Shown here: piece after piece, positions 48,027 to 56,645 of the stretch | Layout: each line of letters opens with the position of its first letter | How positions within the stretch are numbered: position 1 is the first letter of the stretch | NCBI GenBank assembly: GCA_003021015.1 | Contig: PXRK01000002.1 | Span: 27,103 to 91,102, forward strand | DNA from: Halobacteriales archaeon QS_4_66_20 | Lineage (GTDB): Archaea; Halobacteriota; Halobacteria; Halobacteriales; Haloarculaceae | Length of the DNA: 64,000 nt | Direction of reading: 5' to 3' | Notes under the pieces: model-generated | Seen by the model: the letters and a program-made list of their open reading frames with translations, nothing else | Database searches by the model: none | What the model was told of the DNA's origin: nothing | Program-made: the position numbers and the translations under genes

Positions 48027-49487
48027 TCAGTACGTCTTCGCAAAGTAGGCGGTTTCGACGGTCACCTCGCCGCAGATCGCACACTCGTCGTGGATCGGTT
48101 CCTCGTCGCGATCCAGCGGCACCATCACGATCTCGGCGGCGACGGCGTCTTTGATCGGCTGCTCGCAGGCTTCGTCGCCACACCAGCCGGCCTTGACGTA
48201 GCCGCCGTGCTGGCCGATCGTGCCGAGGATCTCCTCGCGGCTCTCCGCTTCCCGAATACCGGCCTCTAGATTCTCCTCGGCGGCCGCGTACAGCTTCGCG
48301 TAGACGGTGTCGAGGTGCTCCTCGACGGTCGCGCCGATCCCCTCGCAGTCGACGGCCTCGCTCTCGCCGTCGGGCCGGTGGACGAGCGTCGCTGTCCCCT
48401 CCTCGACCTCGGCGGGGCCGACCTCGATCCGCAGCGGGACGCCTTTCAGCTCCCACTCGTTGTACTTGAACCCGGGGTTGCGGTTCTCCCGGTCGTCGAG
48501 GTGGACGCGCACGCCGGCGTCGGCGAGCGCCGATTCGAGGTCGTCAGCGTACGCCATGACGTCCTCGCGGGTGTCCTCCTGCCAGATGGGGACGATGACG
48601 ACCTGCGTCTCGGCGAGCGTTGGCGGGAGCACGAGCCCCTGGTCGTCGCTGTGGGTCATGATCAGCGCCCCCAGCGCCCGCCAGGAGACCCCCCAGGAGG
48701 TCGTGTGGGCCGTCTGGTCGGCCTCGTCCTCGTCGACGTAGGTGATGTCGAACGCCTCCGCGAACGAGGTGCCGAGGTGGTGAGAGGTGCCGCCCTGGAC
48801 GCTCTTGCCGTCGGGCATCAGCGCCTCCACCGTGGTGGTTGTGTGCGCGCCGGGGAACTTGTCGTGGGGCGGCTTGCGCCCCCGCAAGACCGGCATCGCG
48901 AGCACGTCCTCGTAGAGGCGCACGTACTGTTCGAGGCGGGTCATCGTCTCCTCCCAGGCGCCCTCCCAGTCGTGGTGGGCGGTGTGACCCTCCTGCCAGA
49001 GGAACTCCTTCGTCCGGAAGAACGGCTTGGTCTCTGTGGCCTCCCACCGGACAACAGAGCACCACTGGTTCAGCCGCATCGGAAGGTCCCGGTGCGAGCG
49101 GACCCACTGTGACATGAACGGCGCGATGATCGACTCGCTGGTCGGCCGGACTGCCAGGCCCTCGTCGAGTTCGTCGTAGCCGCCCTGGGTCACCCACGCC
49201 ACCTCGGGATCGAACCCTTCGACGACATCTTTCTCGCGTTCGAGGTAGCTCTCCGGGATAAAGAGCGGGAAGTAGGCGTTCTGGACGCCCGTGTCTTTGA
49301 ACCAGCCGTCGAGGTAGTCCTGCATGCGCTCCCAGATAGCGTACCCGCGCGGCCGGGTGACGATGAACCCGCCCATCGGTGCGTAGTCGGCGAGTTCCGC
49401 CTTCTGGACGACCTCGGCGTACCACTCACCCGTGCTGTATTCCTTCGACTCGGTGATCCCGAGTTCCTGGTCTGACTGCTCGCTCAT
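48027..49487 (-). CDS. proS: Prolyl-tRNA synthetase
   Basis: 486 residues, archaeal/eukaryal (type 3) ProRS. GITESKEYSTGEWYAEVVQKAELADY is the family start, and RPTSESIIAPFMSQWVRSHRDLP and RTKEFLWQEGHTAH are class II motifs. The C-terminal Zn-like domain has CGDEACEQ...CAICG and ends AYFAKTY, the conserved C-terminal tyrosine. Start at 49487 by homology; seven upstream codons are in frame. tRNA-Pro follows on the same strand. Confidence 0.95.
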   Translation of the reverse strand: MSEQSDQELGITESKEYSTGEWYAEVVQKAELADYAPMGGFIVTRPRGYAIWERMQDYLDGWFKDTGVQNAYFPLFIPESYLEREKDVVEGFDPEVAWVTQGGYDELDEGLAVRPTSESIIAPFMSQWVRSHRDLPMRLNQWCSVVRWEATETKPFFRTKEFLWQEGHTAHHDWEGAWEETMTRLEQYVRLYEDVLAMPVLRGRKPPHDKFPGAHTTTTVEALMPDGKSVQGGTSHHLGTSFAEAFDITYVDEDEADQTAHTTSWGVSWRALGALIMTHSDDQGLVLPPTLAETQVVIVPIWQEDTREDVMAYADDLESALADAGVRVHLDDRENRNPGFKYNEWELKGVPLRIEVGPAEVEEGTATLVHRPDGESEAVDCEGIGATVEEHLDTVYAKLYAAAEENLEAGIREAESREEILGTIGQHGGYVKAGWCGDEACEQPIKDAVAAEIVMVPLDRDEEPIHDECAICGEVTVETAYFAKTY

Positions 49488-49595
49488 ACTGCCCTGTGAA
49501 CCGTCCACGGATAAACAAACTCCGTTTGTCCGACGAGTACGCCCGGGTGTACAGCAATCGATTGCTCTTTAATCCCAGCGCCAGATTGACTCCAT

Positions 49596-52500
49596 ATGAG
49601 CGAGGACTCCGGGCACCGGGAGTTCGGCGAGGTGCCGGACCAGTACGACCCGCACGCAGTCGAGGACCGCATCTTCGAGTACTGGGACGAGGTCGACGCC
49701 TACGAGCGGACGGTCGACCACCGCGCCGGCGAGGAGACGTACTTCTTCGTCGACGGCCCGCCGTACACGTCGGGGTCGGCCCATATGGGCACGACCTGGA
49801 ACAAGACCCTCAAGGACGCCTACATCCGGTACAAGCGGATGCAGGGCTACGACGTCACCGACCGGCCGGGCTACGACATGCACGGCCTCCCCATCGAGAC
49901 CCGCGTCGAGGAGAACCTCGGCTTCGAGAACAAGAAAGACATCGAGGAGTACGGCGAACAGAACTTCATCGAGGACTGCCGGGAGTACGCCGAGGAGCAA
50001 CTGGAGGGCCTCCAGGAGGACTTCAACTCCTTTGGCGTCTGGATGGACTGGGACGACCCCTACAAGACGGTCACCCCCGAGTACATGGAGGCGGCCTGGT
50101 GGGGCTTTGCCAACGCCCACGACCGCGGCCTCGTCGAACAGGGCAAACGATCCATCAGCCAGTGCCCGCGCTGTGAGACCGCAATCGCCAAAAACGAGGT
50201 CGAGTTCGAGAGCGTTCACGACCCCTCCATCTACGTCAAATTCCCGCTGCAGGACCGCGAGGGATCACTGGTCATCTGGACCACTACGCCCTGGACCATC
50301 CCCGCCAACACGTTCGTCGCCGTCGACGGCGACGGTGAGTACGTCGGCGTCCGCGCCGAGGACGACGGGGAGGAAGAACTGCTGTACGTCGCCGAGCCGA
50401 AAGTCGAGGACGTCCTGGGTGAGGGGCGCTACGACGACTACGAGGTCGTCGAGGAACTGTCGGGGGAAGAAATGGTCGGCTGGTCGTACGAACACCCCTT
50501 CGCCGACAGCGTCGACCACCCCGGCGGCGATGGCGCATTCGAAGTGTACACTGCCGAGTACGTCGAGACGGGGGGCGACGGGACGGGCCTCGTCCACTCC
50601 GCGCCCGGCCACGGCGAGGAGGACTTCACCCGCGGGTCGGAGCTGGGCCTCGACATCTTCTGCCCGGTCGGGCCCGACGGCGTGTTCGACGAACGCGCCG
50701 GCCCCTACGCCGGGTCGTTCGTCCGCGACGCCAACGACGACATCGTCGCCGACCTCGACGACGCGGGCGACATGCTCGCCAGCGGCCACCTCGATCACGA
50801 CTACGGCCACTGCTGGCGCTGCGATACCGGGATCGTCCAGATCGTCACCGACCAGTGGTTCATCACCGTGACGGACATCAAGGAGGACCTGCTCGCGAAC
50901 ATCGAGGATAGCGAGTGGTATCCACAGGAGGCCCGCGACAGCCGTTTCACGGACTTCGTCGAGAACTCGCCGGACTGGAACGTCTCCCGGCAGCGCTACT
51001 GGGGCATCCCGATCCCGATCTGGCTGCCGTCCGAAACCGAGGACGGCGAAAGCGAGGCGCAAAGCGCCTCGGACAACTCGAGCGGGCAGACCCCGCGAGA
51101 ACCGATCCAGTGGAGCGGCGACATGGACGACGCCATCGTGATCGGCACGCGCGAGGAACTCGCCGACCGCGTCGACCAGGAGATCGATCCCGACAGCGTC
51201 GACCTGCACAAGGGCACCGTCGACGATCTGACGATCACCGAGGACCGCACCGACGCGGCGGACGCCGCGGAGGAGGCCGTCGTCTACGAGCGCGTCCCCG
51301 ACGTGTTCGACGTCTGGCTGGACTCCTCGGTCGCCTCGTGGGGCACGCTTGACTACCCCGAAAACGAGGAGCGCTTCGAGGAGCTGTGGCCCGCCGACCT
51401 CATCATGGAGGCTCACGACCAGACGCGGGGCTGGTTCTGGTCGCAGCTCGGCATGGGGACGACGGCGCTCGATCAAATTCCTTACGAGCGGGTGTTGATG
51501 CACGGCCACGCGCTGATGCCCGACGGGCGCGCGATGTCCAAGTCCAAGGACATCCTGATCGACCCCCACGAGGTGATCGAAAAGCACGGCGTCGACCCGA
51601 TGCGCGGGTTCCTGCTGTCGGTCACGCCCCAGGAGGACGACATGCGCTTCTCCTGGGAGGGCGTCGGCACGGTGTCGCGGGACCTCAACATCCTCTGGAA
51701 CGTGTTCCGGTTCCCGCTGCCGTACATGGAACTGGACGGGTTCGAGCCCGGGGAGGCCGACCCCGCGAGCGTCGCGGGCGACCTGGAGACGGTCGACGAG
51801 TGGCTGCTGGCCCGCTACAACAGCGTCGTCGCCGGGATGACCGAGCACTGGGAGGCGTTCCGCCAGGACAAGGCCCTCGAACTCCTGCGGGAGTTCATCG
51901 TCGAGGATCTCTCGCGGTTCTACGTCCAGGTGGTCCGCGAGCGGATGTGGGCCGAGGAGGACAACCCCTCGAAGCTGGCGGCCTACCACACGCTTGCGCA
52001 CGTCCTGGAGGGGATCGTCCGCCTGCTCGCGCCGTACACGCCGCTTGTCGCCGACGAGATCTACACGACGCTGGTCGGCGACGCCGGCTACGAGACGGTC
52101 CACATGTGCGACTGGCCCGAGGCCGACGACCGGTGGCTCGACGAGACGCTCGAAACCGACATCGGCCTCCTGCGGGCGGTGGAGGAGGCGGGCTCGAACG
52201 CCCGCCAGCAGGCCGAACGGAAACTGCGCTGGCCCGTCCCGGAGGTCGTTGTCGCCGCCGACGACGACCGCACCGTCGAGGCGGTCCGCCGCCACCGCCG
52301 CCTGCTCGCCGACCGGCTGAACGCCGAGGCGATCGGCATTGTCGGGCCGGGAGAGGAGTGGGGCAAACTCCGTTACAGCGCCGAAGCCGACATGAGCAAA
52401 CTCGGCCCCACGTTCGGCGACCGCGCCGGAGAGGTGATGCAGGCGATGAACGAGGCGCGCCTGCCGGAGCCGACGCTGTCGGTGCTGGAAGACGCGCTGG

Positions 52501-52919
52501 AGGACGTCCTCGATGCCGGCGACGACCTGACCGCGGAGATGGTCGAGTTCGTCACCGAGACGCCCGCCGAGGTCAGCGCCGCACCCATCGACAGGGACGG
52601 CGAAGAGCACGGCGTCGTCTACGTCGACACCTCGCTCACGGAGGAAATCGAAAGCGAAGGATACGCCCGCGAGGTGATCCGCCGGATCCAGGAGATGCGC
52701 AAGGACCTCGAACTCGACATCGAGGCCGAGATCCGGGTCGACCTCTCGATCGACGACGACCGCGTCGCCGACCTCGTGGGGCGCCACGAGGACCTGATTG
52801 CCCGCGAGGTCCGGGCGGAGGGCTTTGGCGACGTCGAAGACGGCCACCGCCGCGAGTGGGAGGTCGAGGGCGTCGGGATGGAAATCGCCATCGAACCGCT
52901 CGCCGAAGCGACCGCCTGA
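49596..52919 (+). CDS. ileS: Isoleucyl-tRNA synthetase
   Basis: 1107 residues, class I. The HIGH-type motif is in PPYTSGSAHMGTTWNK (about 54-69), MSKSKDILIDP is KMSKS (about 647), CPRCETAI and CWRCDTGI are zinc-like knuckles, and the long editing domain lies between (DGTGLVHSAPGHGEEDF). The C-terminal anticodon-binding part is of archaeal type. Divergent from proS across 108 bases; a TATA-like CTTTAAT (49566-49572) lies about 27 bases upstream. Confidence 0.95.
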   Translation: MSEDSGHREFGEVPDQYDPHAVEDRIFEYWDEVDAYERTVDHRAGEETYFFVDGPPYTSGSAHMGTTWNKTLKDAYIRYKRMQGYDVTDRPGYDMHGLPIETRVEENLGFENKKDIEEYGEQNFIEDCREYAEEQLEGLQEDFNSFGVWMDWDDPYKTVTPEYMEAAWWGFANAHDRGLVEQGKRSISQCPRCETAIAKNEVEFESVHDPSIYVKFPLQDREGSLVIWTTTPWTIPANTFVAVDGDGEYVGVRAEDDGEEELLYVAEPKVEDVLGEGRYDDYEVVEELSGEEMVGWSYEHPFADSVDHPGGDGAFEVYTAEYVETGGDGTGLVHSAPGHGEEDFTRGSELGLDIFCPVGPDGVFDERAGPYAGSFVRDANDDIVADLDDAGDMLASGHLDHDYGHCWRCDTGIVQIVTDQWFITVTDIKEDLLANIEDSEWYPQEARDSRFTDFVENSPDWNVSRQRYWGIPIPIWLPSETEDGESEAQSASDNSSGQTPREPIQWSGDMDDAIVIGTREELADRVDQEIDPDSVDLHKGTVDDLTITEDRTDAADAAEEAVVYERVPDVFDVWLDSSVASWGTLDYPENEERFEELWPADLIMEAHDQTRGWFWSQLGMGTTALDQIPYERVLMHGHALMPDGRAMSKSKDILIDPHEVIEKHGVDPMRGFLLSVTPQEDDMRFSWEGVGTVSRDLNILWNVFRFPLPYMELDGFEPGEADPASVAGDLETVDEWLLARYNSVVAGMTEHWEAFRQDKALELLREFIVEDLSRFYVQVVRERMWAEEDNPSKLAAYHTLAHVLEGIVRLLAPYTPLVADEIYTTLVGDAGYETVHMCDWPEADDRWLDETLETDIGLLRAVEEAGSNARQQAERKLRWPVPEVVVAADDDRTVEAVRRHRRLLADRLNAEAIGIVGPGEEWGKLRYSAEADMSKLGPTFGDRAGEVMQAMNEARLPEPTLSVLEDALEDVLDAGDDLTAEMVEFVTETPAEVSAAPIDRDGEEHGVVYVDTSLTEEIESEGYAREVIRRIQEMRKDLELDIEAEIRVDLSIDDDRVADLVGRHEDLIAREVRAEGFGDVEDGHRREWEVEGVGMEIAIEPLAEATA

Positions 52920-52948
52920 TCGCGCTCCGTCGAGAGTTCTCTCACACC

Positions 52949-53113
52949 ATGATTCGGGGATTCGACGACCAGGAGCCGACCGTCGCCTCGGAGACACTCG
53001 TGGCTGGAACGCCCGCAGAACCCATCCGCGAGGGGCTCGACCGCGACGGCGATTTCTTCGAGACTGCCGCACACTACACCGAACGCGTCGAAGGACTCAC
53101 AGGGAGTAAGTGA
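52949..53113 (+). CDS. Small protein upstream of the acyl hydrolase, 54 residues
   Basis: MIRGFDDQEPTVASETLVAG to ERVEGLTGSK, acidic, no membrane segment. Its TGA shares one base with the next ATG. No family recognised; probably part of the same transcript as the hydrolase. Confidence 0.5.
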   Translation: MIRGFDDQEPTVASETLVAGTPAEPIREGLDRDGDFFETAAHYTERVEGLTGSK

Positions 53114-54573
53114 TGAGCGACAACGGATCGACGGGTCGAACTGGGGAACGTCTCGACAGGCGACGGTTTCTGCTGGGGGTCACCTCGGCCGCGACGGTGG
53201 CGCTGTCCGGGTGTTCGGGCGACGACGAAGAGGACGACAAAGCGGAGCCGGCTGACTCGACAGGGGGCAACGGGAGTTCGGACGGGCAATCGGACGACGG
53301 GTCGGAGTCGAACGGGCAGTCAGCGGAAAACGGCGAGACGGACGACCTGCTGGTTACCTTCGAGCATCCGGATCGGGTGGCCGTCGACGGGCCGTTCGGG
53401 ATGACGATCGGCGGGCTGCCGCCGAACGAGCGGGTCGACGTCCGATGGGGCGAATCCGATCGGGTCGCGACGACCACCGCGACCGTCGAGACGGACGCCG
53501 AGGGGACCGTCGACCTCACGGACGCCACGGTCGTCGACGGGGACGTTCCGGCCGACCTCGACGTGCCGCTGTCCGTGGCGCTGATCCAGTTCACCGAGGA
53601 TCAGACGTTCGGCTTCAGGAAGTCGGGTGCGGACTCGCTGGCGTACGGCGTCGACGTGGACGGCGAGGAAGTGGGGCGAACGGAGCTGACGCGCGTGTAT
53701 CCGCCGGGGACGCCGGCTATCGACCTCCAGGAGGCGCACGAGACGCTCGTGGGGCCCGTGTTCGAGCCGGTCGGCCGCGAGCAGGGGCCTGGCGTAATCG
53801 TGTTGCACGGCTCGGGTGGTTCGCCGTCGACGGGCGTCGCGGCTCAACTCGCCCTCAACGGGTACACGGCGCTTGCGTTGCACTACTTCGACGGCCCCGG
53901 GTTGCCCCAGGATCTGGTCGAGGTGCCACTGGAGTACGTCGGGACGGCGATCGACTGGCTGCTCGACTACGAGACGACGACCGGCGAGCAGGCCGGGTTG
54001 CTGGGATACTCGAAGGGTGGCGAACTCTCCTTGCTCGCGGGGAGCCAGTACGAGGACGTCGGGGCGGTCGTCTCGATCGCGGGCAGCGGCGTGGTGTGGG
54101 CTGGCTTCGACGGCCGCGGACTCCCGGAGACTTCCTCGTGGTCGCTGGACGGCGATCCCGTCCCGTACGTTCCGTACGCACGGGACGGCTGGAACGAATC
54201 GGTCCTCCAGGGGTACCAGAACTCCTTCGACGAAGCCACCGACGAGGAGCTCGAGGCGGCGACGATCCCCGTCGAGGAGATCGACGGCCGGGTGCTGCTC
54301 GTCACCGGCGGAGACGACCAGCTCTGGGATACCGAACGGTTCCACGGGGTCGCGGCGGACCGACTGACTGGCGCCGATGGATCCGACTTCGAGCACCTGG
54401 TGTACGACGGCGCCGGTCACGGGATCGCCCCACCGTACTACCCCATCCGCCGGACGCTCGACTCCCCGTACGGGCCGCTCGGCGGGACGCTCGAAGCCAA
54501 CGCCGAAGCCTCACACGGGCACTGGCCACACGTTCTGGAGTCGCTCGGCACGCTCGGGCCGGACGAGGGCTGA
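53113..54573 (+). CDS. Acyl-CoA thioester hydrolase/BAAT-family lipoprotein
   Basis: 486 residues. Tat signal RRRFLLGVTSAATVALSGC with lipobox at about 33, then an acidic linker. An N-terminal beta domain (about 80-200, as in BAAT N-termini) and an alpha/beta hydrolase: GVIVLHGSGGSP oxyanion region, nucleophile in LGYSKGGELS, aspartate in VTGGDDQLW, histidine in DGAGHGIAPPY. The family hydrolyses acyl thioesters or transfers acyl groups; an extracellular anchored form suggests a different ester or lipid substrate. Confidence 0.82.
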   Translation: MSDNGSTGRTGERLDRRRFLLGVTSAATVALSGCSGDDEEDDKAEPADSTGGNGSSDGQSDDGSESNGQSAENGETDDLLVTFEHPDRVAVDGPFGMTIGGLPPNERVDVRWGESDRVATTTATVETDAEGTVDLTDATVVDGDVPADLDVPLSVALIQFTEDQTFGFRKSGADSLAYGVDVDGEEVGRTELTRVYPPGTPAIDLQEAHETLVGPVFEPVGREQGPGVIVLHGSGGSPSTGVAAQLALNGYTALALHYFDGPGLPQDLVEVPLEYVGTAIDWLLDYETTTGEQAGLLGYSKGGELSLLAGSQYEDVGAVVSIAGSGVVWAGFDGRGLPETSSWSLDGDPVPYVPYARDGWNESVLQGYQNSFDEATDEELEAATIPVEEIDGRVLLVTGGDDQLWDTERFHGVAADRLTGADGSDFEHLVYDGAGHGIAPPYYPIRRTLDSPYGPLGGTLEANAEASHGHWPHVLESLGTLGPDEG

Positions 54574-54588
54574 TTCCACAGCCGTCTC

Positions 54589-54670
54589 ATAGTGATTATT
54601 GTGACTGTTTACCGGGTCGACCGCACGCAGTCATGCGGTCGATCCCGTAACGACTCACAACAATCACTAT
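54589..54670. repeat. Palindromic element E6, 82 bp
   Basis: An almost full-length inverted repeat (arms of about 36 bases) with ends ATAGTGATTATTGTGA and TCACAACAATCACTAT. It lies between convergent genes; its last base on the + strand is the complement of the final A in the radical SAM gene stop. Nearly identical to E8. Confidence 0.85.
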
Positions 54671-56358
54671 CAGTCCGCACTACCGGGGGAGTCGACGGTC
54701 GCGAACCGGTCGAGGTTCTCCACCTCGGGGACGCGCTCGTAGGGGCGATCGACGACGATGTCACCGGCCCGGCCGCTCCCGAGGCCCGGAATGGCGGTGA
54801 GTTCGTCCATCGAGGCGCTGTTGACGTCGAGCGGATAGGGGACGCCGGTCACCGAGCGGTAGCCGTGGTCGGTAACCGCCACGTCGATCACCTCGCCCAG
54901 CGGGCGCTCGCCGGGCACCGCGACCAGCAGGGGGTACGTCCCCAGCTGGCGGCCGAACGTCTTGCCGTCCTGGTGGTATTCGAGGTGGACGTCTTCGAGC
55001 ACCGTCCCGGGCGGCGCCACCCGCTTCAGCATCGGGTTGTCGATCTCCTCGCGGACCTCCCGTTTGTACTGCTTGAAGAGTTTTTTGTGCTCGTGGGCAA
55101 TTTCCGCGCCGGTGTCGGACATCTCGGTGCCTTCGAAGGACATTACTTGGCGGATGTTGACCCGGCGGAGGATCAGGCCGGCGTCGTAGACGCGCTGGAG
55201 AAACCGACGGTTGTGATCGAACGTCTCCTCGCTCTCGCCCTGCAGGCCGTGGACGAGGTTGATGCCAGGCAGGAGTTTCGGGAGTCCGTTTGCGGGATCT
55301 TCTCCCGGGCGCCAGCCGGCCTCCTCGTTGACGATCTTCACCGCGCGGAAACACTCCTCGGCGGTGACGTTGAGGTTGTTCTGCTCCTGGACGACCGGGT
55401 CGGCGGATTCGAGGCCGAACGCTGCGGTGTCGCCGGGGGTGTTGTGTTCGGCGATAATCCGGATTCCCTCCCTGGATTTCTCGGGCCACTCGACGACCGT
55501 GATCGGGTTCATGTTGTCCAGGTGTAACGTCGAGAGATCCGGCACGGCCTCGCGGATGCCGCCGTACAGCTCCCGGAGTGCGTCGGGGTTGGGGGCTTCA
55601 CCGTCGCCGCCGTACGCGAGAATATCAGCCTGGCGGCCAAGCCGGAAATCGGTAACACCGTGCTCCGCGAGAGCGGCCACCTCACCGACGACTGAGTCGG
55701 GCGAGCGGAAGCTCGGATCAGCGCCGTACAGCGGCTCCGTGCAAAAGGAGCAGCGGTAGGGACAGCCCCGCGAGGTCTCCATCTCGGCGATCAAGTACTC
55801 CGGGTGATTGGGGTGGTGTTCGACGACGAACGCGCCCCTCCGGGCCCAGCGCGTAATCTCGTCGTTGTCGCGCATCCGGTCGCCAAAGCCCTCCAGGCCG
55901 CCGTGGACGAGGTCGTAGGCCGCCGCCTCGACGTCGCCCTTCGCGACGAAGTCGTAGTCGAGGTCGTCGCGCTCGGTCTCCTGGGCGCCGGCGTTCTCCT
56001 CGCCGACGCCAAAGCGGACCGGTCCGCCCATCAGCGTCGTCCCGTCCGCGGTCCAGGCAAGCCGTTTGACCTCGTCGGGTTCCGCGGGTGTGCCGCCGAC
56101 GTACTTGCCCGGGACGGTCATGCCGCCGACGTAGATCATGAGGTCGGCGTCCTCGACGTCGCCCCAGCGCCGGCGCTCCTCACGGAGGCCGTCGATGGTG
56201 TGGTACGTGATCCGCGCTTCGGGCACCCCGGCGTCGACCAGCGCGCCGGCGACGTAGCGCGGATACGTCGAGATGTACGGCGGTACGCCGAAGTGTGCCG
56301 GCTCGTCGACGTAGCCGTCGACGATGGTGACCGAGAGCTCCGCGGGGTCCGCAGTCAT
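54670..56358 (-). CDS. Radical SAM protein with helix-hairpin-helix C-terminus
   Basis: 562 residues. An N-terminal B12-binding-like region (MIYVGGMTVPGKYVGGTP) precedes the cluster motif SRGCPYRCSFC (C-x3-C-x2-C, about 203-209). A radical SAM barrel follows (GINLVHGLQGESEETFDHN), then a C-terminal HhH (VNSASMDELTAIPGLGSGRAGDIV). This is a conserved haloarchaeal/archaeal form of unknown reaction. Stop overlaps E6 by one base. Confidence 0.85.
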   Translation of the reverse strand: MTADPAELSVTIVDGYVDEPAHFGVPPYISTYPRYVAGALVDAGVPEARITYHTIDGLREERRRWGDVEDADLMIYVGGMTVPGKYVGGTPAEPDEVKRLAWTADGTTLMGGPVRFGVGEENAGAQETERDDLDYDFVAKGDVEAAAYDLVHGGLEGFGDRMRDNDEITRWARRGAFVVEHHPNHPEYLIAEMETSRGCPYRCSFCTEPLYGADPSFRSPDSVVGEVAALAEHGVTDFRLGRQADILAYGGDGEAPNPDALRELYGGIREAVPDLSTLHLDNMNPITVVEWPEKSREGIRIIAEHNTPGDTAAFGLESADPVVQEQNNLNVTAEECFRAVKIVNEEAGWRPGEDPANGLPKLLPGINLVHGLQGESEETFDHNRRFLQRVYDAGLILRRVNIRQVMSFEGTEMSDTGAEIAHEHKKLFKQYKREVREEIDNPMLKRVAPPGTVLEDVHLEYHQDGKTFGRQLGTYPLLVAVPGERPLGEVIDVAVTDHGYRSVTGVPYPLDVNSASMDELTAIPGLGSGRAGDIVVDRPYERVPEVENLDRFATVDSPGSAD

Positions 56359-56462
56359 ACGCCTCCGTAGACGCTGGATCCCTAAAAACGCTCGCGGGTT
56401 ACATAACCGTTACTGCATCCGGTATTATTCAGTAGTATTCAACAATATTCGGTAACACAACG

Positions 56463-56486
56463 TTTATCCATATGTATTGCATATGG
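56463..56486 (+). promoter_or_regulatory. TATA box and dyad before the TnpB pair
   Basis: TTTATC (56463-56468) is the likely TATA box. CCATATG (56468-56474) and CATATGG (56480-56486) form a dyad over the predicted transcription start, seven bases before the ATG. It could act as an operator. Confidence 0.45.
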
Positions 56487-56492
56487 CAATGT

Positions 56493-56645
56493 ATGGGAGA
56501 TCGATACGAAATTGACGGCGAGGAGATCGTCGAACGAGAGGTCAAACCGTTCGGGACCGGTGGCGCACACGTCACTGCCCCAAAAGACTGGATCGGAGCA
56601 AAGGTAAAACTCGTGCGGACATCGCCACCTGCTGAGGACAAATGA
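56493..56645 (+). CDS. DUF2080-family transposon-associated protein
   Basis: 50 residues: MGDRYEIDGEEIVEREVKPF, then GTGGAHVTAPKDWIGAKVKL. This matches the DUF2080 family found directly upstream of TnpB in haloarchaeal IS200/IS605-type elements, with an AbrB-like swapped-hairpin appearance. ATGA overlap with tnpB. May be a regulator of the element. Confidence 0.85.
   Translation: MGDRYEIDGEEIVEREVKPFGTGGAHVTAPKDWIGAKVKLVRTSPPAEDK

Noticed and set aside
50265..53072. 935-codon antisense frame
   Set aside because: Shadow of ileS, which has clear HIGH and KMSKS motifs.
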